From a beta proteobacterium AAP51 (GTDB lineage Bacteria > Pseudomonadota > Gammaproteobacteria > Burkholderiales > Burkholderiaceae_C), in NCBI GenBank assembly GCA_001295905.1, contig LJHT01000133.1, positions 1-64,000 on the forward strand: a stretch of DNA of 64,000 nucleotides, given 5' to 3'. Shown one piece after another: positions 27,045 through 35,786 of this stretch. Position 1 is the first letter of the stretch, and every line of letters starts with the position of its first letter. A model generated the notes under the pieces. That model did not search any database and was not told where the DNA came from. It saw nothing but the letters and a program-made list of their open reading frames with translations. Position numbers and translations under genes: made by a program.

Positions 27045-27060
27045 TGGCCCGGGTATTGCT
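27045..27060 (+). promoter_or_regulatory. sigma-54 promoter of the XDP1-type gene
   Basis: TGGCCCGGGTATTGCT: GG at 27046-27047 and GC at 27058-27059 are exactly ten bases apart, with TTGCT at the -12 element. Transcription would start near 27071, giving a ~45-nt leader before the AGGA ribosome binding site. PEP-CTERM/XrtA systems often carry the sigma-54 activator PrsR. The rest of 26941-27115 shows no gene. Confidence 0.7.
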
Positions 27061-27115
27061 GTCCATACGACCAAAGCGGAATTGACCGTTTCGCATCTGC
27101 TTCAGGAACATGACC

Positions 27116-27943
27116 ATGAACTTCCGTACCCTGTCCCTTGCCGCCGTGGCCCTGGCCGGCCTGAGCCTCTCTGGTGGCGCTTTCGCCCAGGTGAAGACCT
27201 GGAACTTCGGGGACACGACCAACCCGGGTTCGTGCACGGGCGCCTACAGCACCAGCACCACCAACACCAACTACGGCGGCGTGATCAACTGCACCCAGCA
27301 GCCGTCGGGAACGGTCACGGATCTGTGGGCCCGGGCTTACAGCTCCGATGGCACCAACGGCAGCCTGACCAACACCTACCGCACCGCCGGCATCAACCAG
27401 CAAGGCACGGGTTCTGGCTTCGGCATCTACAACCAGACCGAGACCCCTGCGTCCACAGGCTCGCCCAACCACGCCATGGACAACTCGACGCCCGGCGTCG
27501 ACATGCTGCTGCTGCAGTTTTCGGCCGCCGAAATCCTGAAGCGGGTGACCATCGGCTGGTCGGGAACCGACGGCGACTTCCAGGTGCTGCGCTGGACCGG
27601 CTCTGCAACCGCGACGATCACCGACGTGAACAACAGCATCGTCGGCAAGCAAGCCGGCAGTCTGCTGGGCGCCGGCGGCTGGGAACTCGTCAGCACCATC
27701 GACGGTGCCGCCAACATCAACACCCCTGACGTCGCCTACAGCGTCAACAGCCTGAATCGTTCGTCGAGCTACTGGCTGGTGACGGCCTACAACAGCGCCT
27801 TCGGTGCGACGACGGGTTTCTCCGCCGGCATCGACGCCATCAAGGTGCTGGGCGTGTCCACCGGCATCTCCGCCCCCGGCACGCTGGCCCTGGCCGGCTT
27901 GGGCCTGCTGGGCATGGGCGTGCTGCGCCGCCGCCGCGCCTGA
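27116..27943 (+). CDS. XDP1-family exosortase-dependent surface protein
   Basis: 275 aa. The signal peptide is LSLAAVALAGLSLSGGAFAQ. The mature domain is Ser/Thr/Asn/Gly-rich with lower GC than the rest. The C-terminus reads SAPGTLALAGLGLLGMGV, then RRRRA: a hydrophobic helix and basic tail as in PEP-CTERM, but with the APGTLALAGLGL variant seen in XDP1 proteins in place of PEP. ATG 27116 is chosen over ATG 27110 because the AGGA box ends seven bases before it but only one base before 27110. A sigma-54 promoter lies upstream and a Rho-independent terminator downstream, so it is a monocistronic, probably strongly expressed surface or matrix protein. Confidence 0.82.
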   Translation: MNFRTLSLAAVALAGLSLSGGAFAQVKTWNFGDTTNPGSCTGAYSTSTTNTNYGGVINCTQQPSGTVTDLWARAYSSDGTNGSLTNTYRTAGINQQGTGSGFGIYNQTETPASTGSPNHAMDNSTPGVDMLLLQFSAAEILKRVTIGWSGTDGDFQVLRWTGSATATITDVNNSIVGKQAGSLLGAGGWELVSTIDGAANINTPDVAYSVNSLNRSSSYWLVTAYNSAFGATTGFSAGIDAIKVLGVSTGISAPGTLALAGLGLLGMGVLRRRRA

Positions 27944-27970
27944 TACCCAGCCGCTCTGGCGGCATCCGCA

Positions 27971-27999
27971 AGGCCCGCTTCGGCGGGCTTTGTCGTTTT
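27971..27999 (+). terminator. Rho-independent terminator after the XDP1-type gene
   Basis: GCCCGC (27973-27978), loop TTCG, GCGGGC (27983-27988), followed by TTTGTCGTTTT. Confidence 0.85.
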
Positions 28000-28027
28000 C
28001 GGGCGCGTTCGCCCAGGTTCGCTGGGT

Positions 28028-29398
28028 TCAGTGCCCTCGTCCCGACCCCGCCTCGCGCACCTGCGCCGCCCAGGCCCAGGCTTCGTCCACCAGCTCGGCC
28101 AGCGCCCCCGGCGCCAGCCCCAGGGCAGCAGCCTGGGTTTCGGCTCCGTCGCTGCCGGCCTGGTCCAGCGCATCCAGCAAGGCCAGGCGCGCAGCCCAGG
28201 GGCCTTCGCGGCGCAGCAGCGCGGCGTTGGCTTCTTCGCCCAGGCGCAGCGGGGCCACGGCCTCGGCCAGCGGCAGCTGCAGCAGCGGCTCAATCAAGGA
28301 CAACACGCCCAGCGTGAAGTGCGCCCCCGGCTGCGGCTCGCCGCGCCGCTGCGCCAGGGCTTCCAGCACGCGGCCGCGCACCAGCGCGCCTTCTTCCAGC
28401 GCCCGGGCCGCCGGGCGGTGCTGCGCGGCCGCCAGCAGCTGCACCGACAACCAGCGCCGCAGCTCGGCGCGGCCCAGCAGCTGCACGGCGTCGTCCACCA
28501 CCTCCACCGCACGGCGCAGGCCCATGGCCGGGCTGTTGGCATAACGCAGCAGGCGGTAGGTGAGCGTGGCGTCGGCACGCACTTCGTCGGCAATGAGGGC
28601 GGTGTCGCGGTCGAGCGCCAGGTGGTTCAGCAGCCCGCAGATGCGGTGCGCAGCCGCCCCCATGGGCCGCGAAGGCGGCCGCTGGCGGCTGTGGCCCAGC
28701 GGGCCGCCGACCAGGCCCATGCCACCGCGCAAGGCGTTTTCCAGGTCTTCCAGGTGCTGCAGGCCCAGGGCCACCGGCGTCACCTGCGGCAGCGCCTCGC
28801 GCCAGCGCTGGGCCGACAGCAAGAGGGTGTCGATGCCGCCGGCGTTGGCCTGCAGCAGCACGAAATCAGGCTTCAGGCGGGCGTCGGGCTGGCCGTCGGC
28901 AACGCCCAGGCGCACGCCGCGGGCGCGCAGCGCCTGCGCCTGGGCCGGTGGCACGGCGGCCAGGTCGTCCAGCAGCAGCCAGGTCTGCGCGGTGGCGGCC
29001 TCGGCCAGCTTGGGCTTGGCCAGCAGCAGGGCCGGCAGGTGCAGCAGCGCCACGCGGCCGGCGCCGGTGATGTGCGCCGCCGCCGAGAGCAGCGCGCTGT
29101 AGTGCAGCACCACGGAAGGTGAATCGCCGCGCGCGGCCAGCCGCTGCGCCACCGCGGGGGCGAGCAGCAGCTCGAAACCCTCCACCTGGCCGCTGCGCCC
29201 CACCAGCGGGCGGCGGTGGCCCAGGCCCTCCAGCACCTCGGCGCCGTGCCCCATGAGCTGCGGCGCGACGAAAGGGCCGCGGGGCAAGGCCGCGGCAGGG
29301 ACCGCGCGAGGCGGCACGGCTGCACCGGGTGCCGCGCGAAGCGGCACCGGGGGGGCAGCAGGGCTGGGCGTACGCCCGAACTTCAACCAGGACCACAT
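28028..29398 (-). CDS. EAL-like/HDOD domain signalling protein
   Basis: 456 aa. A Pro/Ala-rich N-terminus is followed by a degenerate EAL-like segment (about residues 70-230: LVGRSGQVEGFELLLAP, then LLLDDLAAVPPAQAQALRARGVRLGVAD) without the ExLxR and metal residues of active phosphodiesterases. A HDOD domain follows (about 250-400: ALIADEVRADATLTYRLLRYANSPAMGLRR, VEVVDDAVQLLGRAELRRWL). This YuxH-like layout is usual for signalling proteins. ATG 29398 is preferred to the upstream TTG. It probably acts as a cytoplasmic regulator; partners are unknown. Confidence 0.82.
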   Translation of the reverse strand: MWSWLKFGRTPSPAAPPVPLRAAPGAAVPPRAVPAAALPRGPFVAPQLMGHGAEVLEGLGHRRPLVGRSGQVEGFELLLAPAVAQRLAARGDSPSVVLHYSALLSAAAHITGAGRVALLHLPALLLAKPKLAEAATAQTWLLLDDLAAVPPAQAQALRARGVRLGVADGQPDARLKPDFVLLQANAGGIDTLLLSAQRWREALPQVTPVALGLQHLEDLENALRGGMGLVGGPLGHSRQRPPSRPMGAAAHRICGLLNHLALDRDTALIADEVRADATLTYRLLRYANSPAMGLRRAVEVVDDAVQLLGRAELRRWLSVQLLAAAQHRPAARALEEGALVRGRVLEALAQRRGEPQPGAHFTLGVLSLIEPLLQLPLAEAVAPLRLGEEANAALLRREGPWAARLALLDALDQAGSDGAETQAAALGLAPGALAELVDEAWAWAAQVREAGSGRGH

Positions 29399-29467
29399 GG
29401 CAGACGGGGCCGGCAAGGGCCCCCAGCTCGATTCAAGCCTCGCGCGCAGCCCGACGCTGGCGCTCGC

Positions 29468-30256
29468 TCATGCCTGACTATCGGCCGTTGCCGGGCCAGA
29501 TGTAGCGCGCGCCGGCGGCTGCAGCGCGCCATCGGTGTCAGACAGCTCGGCCTGCCCGTGGTCTTCGGCCGGCGGCACCGGCGTGGCGCGGGCCAGCGCC
29601 ATCCACACCGCCAGCGGCAGCCGCATCGCGCGGCGCGGTGCCGGGCGTGCCACCTGCAGCCCGGCTTCGTCGGCCAGCATCACGCCGTAGGCGGCAGGCA
29701 CTTCCTCGGGCTCGGCAATGCCGGCGCGCAGCACATACCAGCACTGGCTGGCCAGGGCCAGGTAGGCCGCCGCCTTGGCTTCGCGCCGCAGATCGCTGAG
29801 GAAATCGGCGCGGCGCACCTTGATCTCATGGGCCACCGGTTCGACGTAGTCCTCCACCGTGGTGTGGCGGATGGAATAGACGTCGGGCATGGCCATCGCC
29901 CAGGTGACGCGGCCGCCTTCGCTGCCGGGCGGCTCGGGCGCCGACAACAGCGGCGCCCGCAGGCTCAGGCCGCGCCAGGCGATGCGGCCGGCGCGCTGCA
30001 TCTCGCGCGCCACGCGCGCCACCAGCGCTTCATGCTCGCCATAGGCCGCCTGGTGGCGCTGGCGCGCTTCGGCCAGGCGCTGCAGGCCGCTGTCGGTGAC
30101 GCGCAGGGTCTCGCGGCCTTGCGCGTCGAAGTGGCGTTGCAGCCAGCCGGCCGTGAGCAAGTCGAGTTCCAGCGCGTCATGGCAAGGCCAGCCGGCCGAG
30201 CGCCACATCTCGCGCAGGCGGCGCCGGTGCGCTGCCGTGAAGCCCAGGCCGGCCAT
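29468..30256 (-). CDS. unknown protein with possible PD-(D/E)XK nuclease-type core
   Basis: 262 aa. I cannot assign a named family. The N-terminal ~100 residues are helical and basic and may bind DNA. The central part has MPDVYSIRHTTVEDYVEPVAHEIKVRRADFLSDL, a D...E-x-K pattern on predicted strands followed by helices (EAKAAAYLALASQCWYVL), which is how PD-(D/E)XK nucleases of the MmcB type look. The C-terminus is low-complexity. It follows the DUF427 gene by 12 bp on the same strand and may be co-transcribed with it. Confidence 0.7.
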   Translation of the reverse strand: MAGLGFTAAHRRRLREMWRSAGWPCHDALELDLLTAGWLQRHFDAQGRETLRVTDSGLQRLAEARQRHQAAYGEHEALVARVAREMQRAGRIAWRGLSLRAPLLSAPEPPGSEGGRVTWAMAMPDVYSIRHTTVEDYVEPVAHEIKVRRADFLSDLRREAKAAAYLALASQCWYVLRAGIAEPEEVPAAYGVMLADEAGLQVARPAPRRAMRLPLAVWMALARATPVPPAEDHGQAELSDTDGALQPPARATSGPATADSQA

Positions 30257-30268
30257 GGCCAGCAGTGC

Positions 30269-30550
30269 TCAGGCCACGACCTGCACGCCCTTCCAGAAGG
30301 CCATGCGGCCCTTGATCTCGGCGGCGGCGTCTTTCGGGTCAGGGTAGAACCACACGGCGTCGGGGTTGGCGTCGCCGTTGACGAAGAGCGTGTGGTAACT
30401 CGCCTGGCCCTTCCAGCTGCACATGGTCTTGGTGTTGCTGGGCAGCAGGTACTCGGCCTTCACGGCCGCCGCCGGAAAGTAGTGGTTGCCTTCCACCACC
30501 ACGGTGTCGTCGCTTTCGGCAACGACGGTGCCTTTCCAGATGGCTTTCAT
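30269..30550 (-). CDS. DUF427 domain protein
   Basis: 93 aa. MKAIWKGTVVAESDDTVVVEGNHYFP, then TMCSWKGQASYHTLFVNG and AVWFYPDP are the DUF427 hallmarks, a small beta-barrel family of unknown biochemical function in the cytoplasm. Its length is typical. ATG 30550 begins the conserved domain. It is the first gene of a likely two-gene unit with the unknown at 29468. Confidence 0.9.
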   Translation of the reverse strand: MKAIWKGTVVAESDDTVVVEGNHYFPAAAVKAEYLLPSNTKTMCSWKGQASYHTLFVNGDANPDAVWFYPDPKDAAAEIKGRMAFWKGVQVVA

Positions 30551-30702
30551 GGCGCGGGCTCCTGCGGGCGATGGGTGGGTTCGGGGGTGGGGTTGGAAGC
30601 GCTGGGTGCGGCTCGCCGGGCAGATTACCACCGCGCATCACCCGAACGCTGCATGCAAGCCGGTGCAATGGCCCCGGTGCAGCGGCTGGCTACAGTGGCG
30701 GC

Positions 30703-31563
30703 ATGGACACCGCCACCACCTTCACCACCCCCCGTCTCGTCGAGCGCCTCATCCAGGGCCAGGCCACCAGCGACGGCGCCGGCGTGCGCCTGACGCGCCT
30801 GCTCACGCAGGACCTGCAGCGCCGGCTGGACCCCTTCCTGATGCTCGACCTCTTCGGCACCGAGAACCCGGGCGACTACATCGGCGGCTTCCCCGACCAC
30901 CCGCACCGCGGCTTCGAGACCATCACCTACATGCTGCAGGGCCGCATGCGCCACCGCGACAGCGCCGGCAACGAAGGCCTGCTGGTGCCCGGCAGCGTGC
31001 AGTGGATGACGGCCGGCCGCGGCGTCATCCACAGCGAGATGCCCGAGCAGCAGGAAGGCGCGATGGAAGGTTTCCAGCTCTGGCTGAACCTGCCCGGCCG
31101 CGAGAAGCTGCGCGACCCCTGGTACCGCGACATCGCCACCGCCGAGATTCCCGAATGGCAGGGCGAAGGCGTCACCGCGCGCGTGATCGCCGGCGCCACG
31201 CATGGCGTGCAGGGCGCGGTGCAGCGTGAGGCCACCGAGCCGCTCTACCTCGACCTGCATCTGGAGCCCGGTGCCACCTTCACGCAGCCGCTGCCGGCCG
31301 CGCACAACGCCTTCGTGGTGGTCTACCGCGGCGAAGTGGACGTCGCCGGCACCCTGGTGCGCACGCGTCGCATGGCGATACTCGCCAACACGCCGGGCAG
31401 CGACGGCGTGCTGCTGCGCGCAGGCGCTGAAGGCGCGCGCGCCATTCTGGTGGCCGGCCAACCGCTGAAGGAGCCCATCGCCCAGTACGGGCCCTTCGTG
31501 ATGAACACGCAGCAGGAAATCTTCCAGGCGGTGGAAGACTTCCGCGCCGGCCGGCTGGCCTGA
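30703..31563 (+). CDS. pirin family protein
   Basis: 286 aa with two cupin halves. Metal-binding residues are in FPDHPHRGFETITYMLQG (two His and a Glu of the first cupin), and GRGVIHSEMP supplies a further His. The C-terminal pirin domain follows, ending in QPLKEPIAQYGPFVMNTQQEI, which is highly conserved. Pirins are cytoplasmic Fe-dependent proteins, some with quercetin dioxygenase activity and others regulatory. The start ATG 30703 is in register with family members. It stands alone between convergent neighbours. Confidence 0.93.
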   Translation: MDTATTFTTPRLVERLIQGQATSDGAGVRLTRLLTQDLQRRLDPFLMLDLFGTENPGDYIGGFPDHPHRGFETITYMLQGRMRHRDSAGNEGLLVPGSVQWMTAGRGVIHSEMPEQQEGAMEGFQLWLNLPGREKLRDPWYRDIATAEIPEWQGEGVTARVIAGATHGVQGAVQREATEPLYLDLHLEPGATFTQPLPAAHNAFVVVYRGEVDVAGTLVRTRRMAILANTPGSDGVLLRAGAEGARAILVAGQPLKEPIAQYGPFVMNTQQEIFQAVEDFRAGRLA

Positions 31564-31564
31564 A

Positions 31565-32842
31565 TCAGCGGTCCCGGCGCACGATGCCCACGGGCGCCGC
31601 CGGGCTGCCCACCAGGAAGACGGTGTAGTTCGCCGCGGCGCTGAAGGTCAGCTCGGTGGGGCTGAACAGCGGCTGCGCAGCGCCGGCGGCCGTGACGGCC
31701 AGGCGCCCGGTGGTGGTGGCGTCCACCAGGGCGTAGGGCGAAGCGGCGCCCGGGGCCACGCTATCGGCCACGGGCACGAAATCAGCGCTCATCGACAAGG
31801 GCCCGGCCAGGCCCAGCACGCCGTTCACCAGGCGCAGCTTGGCGCGCGCGCGGTCGGTGGGCAGGGTGTTGTCGTCGCGCACCCAGGCCACCTCGGCCGT
31901 GGCCGGGCTGCCGTACACCAGCACCGTGTAGTCGGCGCCCACCACCAGCTCTTGCGGCCGGCTGGGCAGGGTGCTGCCGTTGACGGTGACCACCGTGGCC
32001 TGCGCACCCGCCGGCACCAGCGTGTAGCCGGTGACCGCTGGTGCGGTGACGTTGGCGAAGACCGCCGTGCCGCCCACGCGCAGGCTGGCGATGCCGCCTT
32101 CGGTCAGCCCCGAGGCCACACGCACGCGCGCCTGGGTCGGCGCCTGCGCGGTGATGGCGCCCTGCTGGCTGAGCAGCAGGCCCTGCACCAGCACACCGCC
32201 CAAGGCGGGCGAGATCACCAGCGTGGCCACCTCGCGGCTGCCCAGCGCCAGCACCGGCACGTCCAGGCGCAAGTCGGTCTTGCTGCCGGCGGCCGTCACG
32301 CGCAGGCGGTAGCTGCCGCTGTTCATGGTGAAGAAGCTGCCCACGGCATCCACCGCAGCGCCGGCCTGCTGCGGCACGCTGGCGGCCAGGGTTTCATCGG
32401 TGCCGGTGAGATAGACGTCCAGCGCGCCGGCATCGGGCGCGGCGTTCACCACGCGCAGCAGCGCGCGGTTGGTGTCGGGCGCGCCGGTGTTGTCGTCCAG
32501 CACCAGCTGCTTCAGCGCGCCCAGCGGGCCGTAGGCCAGCACGGTGAAGTGGCGCCGCGCCGAAATGCTGGGCGTGAAGTTCAGCAGCGCGGTGCTGGCG
32601 CCGGCGTTGTGCAGCGTGAAGGCCTTGCCGGGGTCGGCTTCCACGTAGGTGGCCGAATTGCCGGGGCTCACGCCACCTTGGCGCAGTTCGTTGTCCACAC
32701 GCAGGTCCAGCCCGGCGTAGCTGCTGGCATTCACCAGCCGCACCTGCGCCTTGGTGCGGTCGGCGCCGCCGCCGCAGGCGGCCAGCATCAGCGCAGCCAC
32801 GGCGGCCAGGGCCAGGGTGGTGGTCCATCGGAAAAGGTTCAT
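31565..32842 (-). CDS. DUF4397 domain lipoprotein
   Basis: 425 aa. The signal peptide ends in a lipobox (LMLAAC, followed by GGG), so the protein is lipid-anchored and periplasm-facing. Two DUF4397 modules are recognisable: VRLVNASSYAGLDLRVDN, then LLRVVNAAPDAGALDVYLTG, followed by a third related part, AKLRLVNGVLGLAGPLSM. DUF4397 is an immunoglobulin-like fold of unknown function, common in cell-surface proteins. An AGGAAG site lies six bases upstream of ATG 32842. The stop nearly abuts the pirin stop (convergent). Confidence 0.88.
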   Translation of the reverse strand: MNLFRWTTTLALAAVAALMLAACGGGADRTKAQVRLVNASSYAGLDLRVDNELRQGGVSPGNSATYVEADPGKAFTLHNAGASTALLNFTPSISARRHFTVLAYGPLGALKQLVLDDNTGAPDTNRALLRVVNAAPDAGALDVYLTGTDETLAASVPQQAGAAVDAVGSFFTMNSGSYRLRVTAAGSKTDLRLDVPVLALGSREVATLVISPALGGVLVQGLLLSQQGAITAQAPTQARVRVASGLTEGGIASLRVGGTAVFANVTAPAVTGYTLVPAGAQATVVTVNGSTLPSRPQELVVGADYTVLVYGSPATAEVAWVRDDNTLPTDRARAKLRLVNGVLGLAGPLSMSADFVPVADSVAPGAASPYALVDATTTGRLAVTAAGAAQPLFSPTELTFSAAANYTVFLVGSPAAPVGIVRRDR

Positions 32843-32920
32843 GGCAACTTCCTCGCGGGCCTTCGTCGTGCAGGCGGCCCATGCCGCCGGGCCGCATGAT
32901 GCCTGTGCCGCGCGGCGTGC

Positions 32921-33259
32921 TCAGTGTTCGGGTGTGAAAGCACCAGCGGGCGCGACCTGCCCGGCCCCGCGCCAGCCACTGAGCTGCAGCTCTAGCCAGG
33001 CGTGCAGCGGCAGCTGGCTGGCCAGGGTGCCGGCATCCAGGTGCTCTTCGACACGCAGGCCCCGCTGCAGTTCGAAGCTGCTGTCGTACCAGCCGCAGCC
33101 GCGTGGGGGCGCTTCTTCCCGCACGCCTTGAGCAGCCGCAGCGGTCGACGGCGCCGAGGGGACGGATGCGGCCGCTGCCACCGAATCGGCCGCCGCCCTG
33201 GCAGGCGGCATGACCAGGGGCAAGGCTTTTGCCCGGCCGGTGAGAGACAGCAGTTTCAT
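32921..33259 (-). CDS. small protein of unknown function
   Basis: 112 aa from ATG 33259, which has a GAGG site at good spacing; the longer frame to 33304 lacks one. Not recognised. The N-terminus (MKLLSLTGRAKALPLV) is weakly hydrophobic, the middle Ala/Pro-rich, and the C-terminal half (GCGWYDSSFELQRGLRVEEH, then WLELQLSGWRG) looks folded and conserved. It lies 78 bp upstream of the DUF4397 gene on the same strand and could be co-expressed with it. Confidence 0.6.
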   Translation of the reverse strand: MKLLSLTGRAKALPLVMPPARAAADSVAAAASVPSAPSTAAAAQGVREEAPPRGCGWYDSSFELQRGLRVEEHLDAGTLASQLPLHAWLELQLSGWRGAGQVAPAGAFTPEH

Positions 33260-33345
33260 GGCGACCTCGGGTGGGTTGGGATGACAGGTCGCCATCGTTC
33301 CCACCTGCCGCCGCCACCACCATCGCCCCGAGGTCGGCGGCGCGT

Positions 33346-33390
33346 GGGCCCCCGGCGGCGGGGGCCCCGGTCGGGGGGTCGAGGCCCCCC
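33346..33390. terminator. two adjacent GC hairpins downstream of the metallo-hydrolase gene
   Basis: First stem GGGCCCCC (33346-33353) with GGGGGCCC (33360-33367); second stem six G (33373-33378) with six C (33385-33390). They lie between the MBL-fold gene and the small gene on the minus strand. There is no U-tract, so a transcription pause or mRNA-end structure is as likely as a terminator. Confidence 0.4.
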
Positions 33391-33401
33391 TCCGCCCTAA
33401 C

Positions 33402-34373
33402 TCAGGCCTGCGGCTGGAAGGCGTAGCCCTGGCCGGCCGCGGCCATGCGGCCGAAGGCCGGGAAGGGGAAGTGGAAACCGCCCACCATCGCGTTGCTGGA
33501 CACGATGCGCTGGAACACCTCGCGCCGCACCTTGCGCGCCGCGTCGGCGTCCATGTCGAAGGTGACGGCCCAGTCGGGGTTGCGCGCGAAGAGCGCCGGC
33601 ACGTTGGTGAGGTCGCCCACGAACATGAAGGTCTGGCCGGCCGACTTCACCTCGAACAGCGTGTGGCCCGGCGTGTGGCCGTAGGCCGCCACCGAGCGGA
33701 TGCCGGGCGCCACTTCCACGCCGGCCTCGAAGCGCTGCAGCGTGGCAGCCGGCATGTTCGCGAACACGCGGCGCACGTTGTTGAAGGCGCCCTTCATGCC
33801 TTCAGGCGCGGCGGCCAGGCGGGCGTCGTCCATCCAGAAGTTGTACTCGGCGGCCGGCACCATCACCTGGGCCTTGGGGAAGACCAGCTCGCCGGCGCGC
33901 GTGCGCAGGCCGTTGATGTGATCGCCGTGGAAGTGCGTGATGAGCACGGTGTCGATGTCGCCGGGCTGCACGCCGGCGGCGCGCAGGTTCTCCAGCAGCT
34001 TGCCGGTGGTGGGGCCGCCGAACTCGCCCAGGCCGGTGTCCATCAGGATGCGGCGGCCGCCGGCCACCACCAGGAAGGGCGTGAAAGGCACGTCGATGTA
34101 GTCGGTGGGCAGGCCCTGCGAAGCCAGCAAGGCCTTCACCTCGGCCAGCGGCGCGTTCTTCACGAACTCTTCGCCAAGCGGGCGCCGCGCGATGCCGTCG
34201 ATCAGCGAGACGATCTCCACCTCGCCCATCTTCATGCGGCGGAAGCCCGGGCTGGGCAGCGTGGGGGTGCCGAAGTTCGGCGCGTTCTGCGCCCAGACCG
34301 GCGTGAAGGAGCCGGCGGCATAGGCCAGCGGTGCGGCCAGGCCGGCCCCCAGGAAACTGCGGCGTTGGAGCAT
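33402..34373 (-). CDS. exported MBL-fold metallo-hydrolase
   Basis: 323 aa. The N-terminus MLQRRSFLGAGLAAPLAYAAG has a twin-arginine motif (RRSFL), so folded export by Tat to the periplasm is predicted. The metallo-beta-lactamase fold is shown by DTGLGEFG, the metal motif THFHGDHING, GHTPGHTLF and GDLTN. The order resembles lactonase-type or PqsE-like hydrolases. Substrate unknown; with a quorum regulator elsewhere in the window a lactonase role is possible but only a guess. ATG 34373 begins the Tat signal. The 215 bp upstream (34374-34588) hold nothing I can name. Confidence 0.9.
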   Translation of the reverse strand: MLQRRSFLGAGLAAPLAYAAGSFTPVWAQNAPNFGTPTLPSPGFRRMKMGEVEIVSLIDGIARRPLGEEFVKNAPLAEVKALLASQGLPTDYIDVPFTPFLVVAGGRRILMDTGLGEFGGPTTGKLLENLRAAGVQPGDIDTVLITHFHGDHINGLRTRAGELVFPKAQVMVPAAEYNFWMDDARLAAAPEGMKGAFNNVRRVFANMPAATLQRFEAGVEVAPGIRSVAAYGHTPGHTLFEVKSAGQTFMFVGDLTNVPALFARNPDWAVTFDMDADAARKVRREVFQRIVSSNAMVGGFHFPFPAFGRMAAAGQGYAFQPQA

Positions 34374-34588
34374 GGTGTGCGTCGGTGGGTAGTGGAACGG
34401 AGGCGCGCATGATGGGCAGCGCCGCCCGGCCAGCCTGGTGCGCAGCGCAATGCCTGCACACGAAGCAGGGTCATCGGAAAGGAGGCCAACGCAGGGCGGT
34501 GGCCCAGTGGAGCCCCAGCCGCTTGCCGCCGCACGCGCCGACAGGCCCGACGGCAGCAGACTTAAGCGGCCTACGCCATGCTCGCGGC

Positions 34589-35752
34589 ATGGATACCCTG
34601 ACCCACGCACTTTCCGGCGCGCTGGTGGCGCGGCTGATCGCCGCGCGCAGCACGCTGCCGCCGGCTGCCGCCACCGCCTGGCCCACCCCCGCCGCGCCCG
34701 GCAGCTTCAGCGCCGCCTGGCAAGGCGGCCCCCACGCGCCCCTGCCCTGGCAGGGCGTGGTGGTGGGGCTGGTGGCCGGTGCCTTCCCCGACATCGATGT
34801 GGTGGCGCAGTGGTTCGGCGACGTGGCCTACCTCACCCACCACCGCGGCATCACGCATTCGGTGCTGATGCTGCCCTTGTGGGCCGCGCTCATCGCCTGG
34901 CTGATGGCCTGGGCCTTCCAGCGCACGCGCGGCCGGCCCGGCGGCTGGAAGAGCCTCTATGCCTTCGCGGCGGCCGGCCTGGCGGTGCACATCGCCGGCG
35001 ACTGGATCACGCAGTTCGGCACCATGCTGCTGCAGCCGTTTTCAGACCGCCGCTTCGGTCTGGGCTCGATGTTCATCATCGACCTCACCTTCAGCGGCCT
35101 GCTGCTGGCCGGGCTGCTGCTGGCGGCGGTGTTCCCGCGCCGGCGCTGGCCGGCGGCGCTGGGCCTGGGCGCCGCTGCCGCCTGGGTGGGCCTGGCCACC
35201 GCGGGGCAGTTCCAGGCGCTGGACGTGGGCGAACGCTACGCCCGCGCGCAAGGCATGGCGCGGCCCGCCATCACGGTGATGCCCCGGCCGGCCTCGCCCT
35301 TCAACTGGACGGTGTCGGTCTTCGACGGCCAGAACTACCACGTGGCCCATGTGAACACCCAGCGCGAAGAACCGCTGCTGGCCGAAGCCGACAGCCACTT
35401 CATCCGCCGCTTCTCGGCCCCCTACCTGCCCGAAGCCATGGCCACCTGGGAGCAGGTGCCGCGCTTCGGCGGGCCGGGCACGCCGGCCTGGGTGCAGGAC
35501 GCCTGGAACGCGCCGCGCTTCGCCTTCTTCCGCTGGTTCGCGCAGACGCCGGCGCTGCTGCCCGGTGCCGCGGGTGTGCAAAGCGGCGCCGGTGAGCGCT
35601 GTGCCTGGTTCCGCGACCTGCGCTTCGACTTCCCGGGCCGCGGCGAAGGCCCCTTCCGCTACGGCGTGTGCCTGCCGGGGGCGGCCGGTGCCGCCGAAGG
35701 CGCTGCCGCGCGCATCTTCCGCCTGGAAGGCGGCGTGCGGCAGCCGATCTAG
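34589..35752 (+). CDS. membrane-bound metal-dependent hydrolase, YdjM family
   Basis: 387 aa. MDTLTHALSGAL, then AGAFPDIDVVAQWF and YLTHHRGITHSVLMLPLWA are the His/Asp-rich metal motifs of the YdjM (LexA-binding, inner membrane) hydrolase family. About four membrane helices span residues 50-215; a long C-terminal domain with Cys follows. Some members are phospholipase-like; the substrate here is unknown. It starts at ATG 34589, divergent from the MBL-fold gene. Confidence 0.88.
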   Translation: MDTLTHALSGALVARLIAARSTLPPAAATAWPTPAAPGSFSAAWQGGPHAPLPWQGVVVGLVAGAFPDIDVVAQWFGDVAYLTHHRGITHSVLMLPLWAALIAWLMAWAFQRTRGRPGGWKSLYAFAAAGLAVHIAGDWITQFGTMLLQPFSDRRFGLGSMFIIDLTFSGLLLAGLLLAAVFPRRRWPAALGLGAAAAWVGLATAGQFQALDVGERYARAQGMARPAITVMPRPASPFNWTVSVFDGQNYHVAHVNTQREEPLLAEADSHFIRRFSAPYLPEAMATWEQVPRFGGPGTPAWVQDAWNAPRFAFFRWFAQTPALLPGAAGVQSGAGERCAWFRDLRFDFPGRGEGPFRYGVCLPGAAGAAEGAAARIFRLEGGVRQPI

Positions 35753-35786
35753 GCCGCAGCGGGTGGCACAACGGGTGGCTCGGCCC

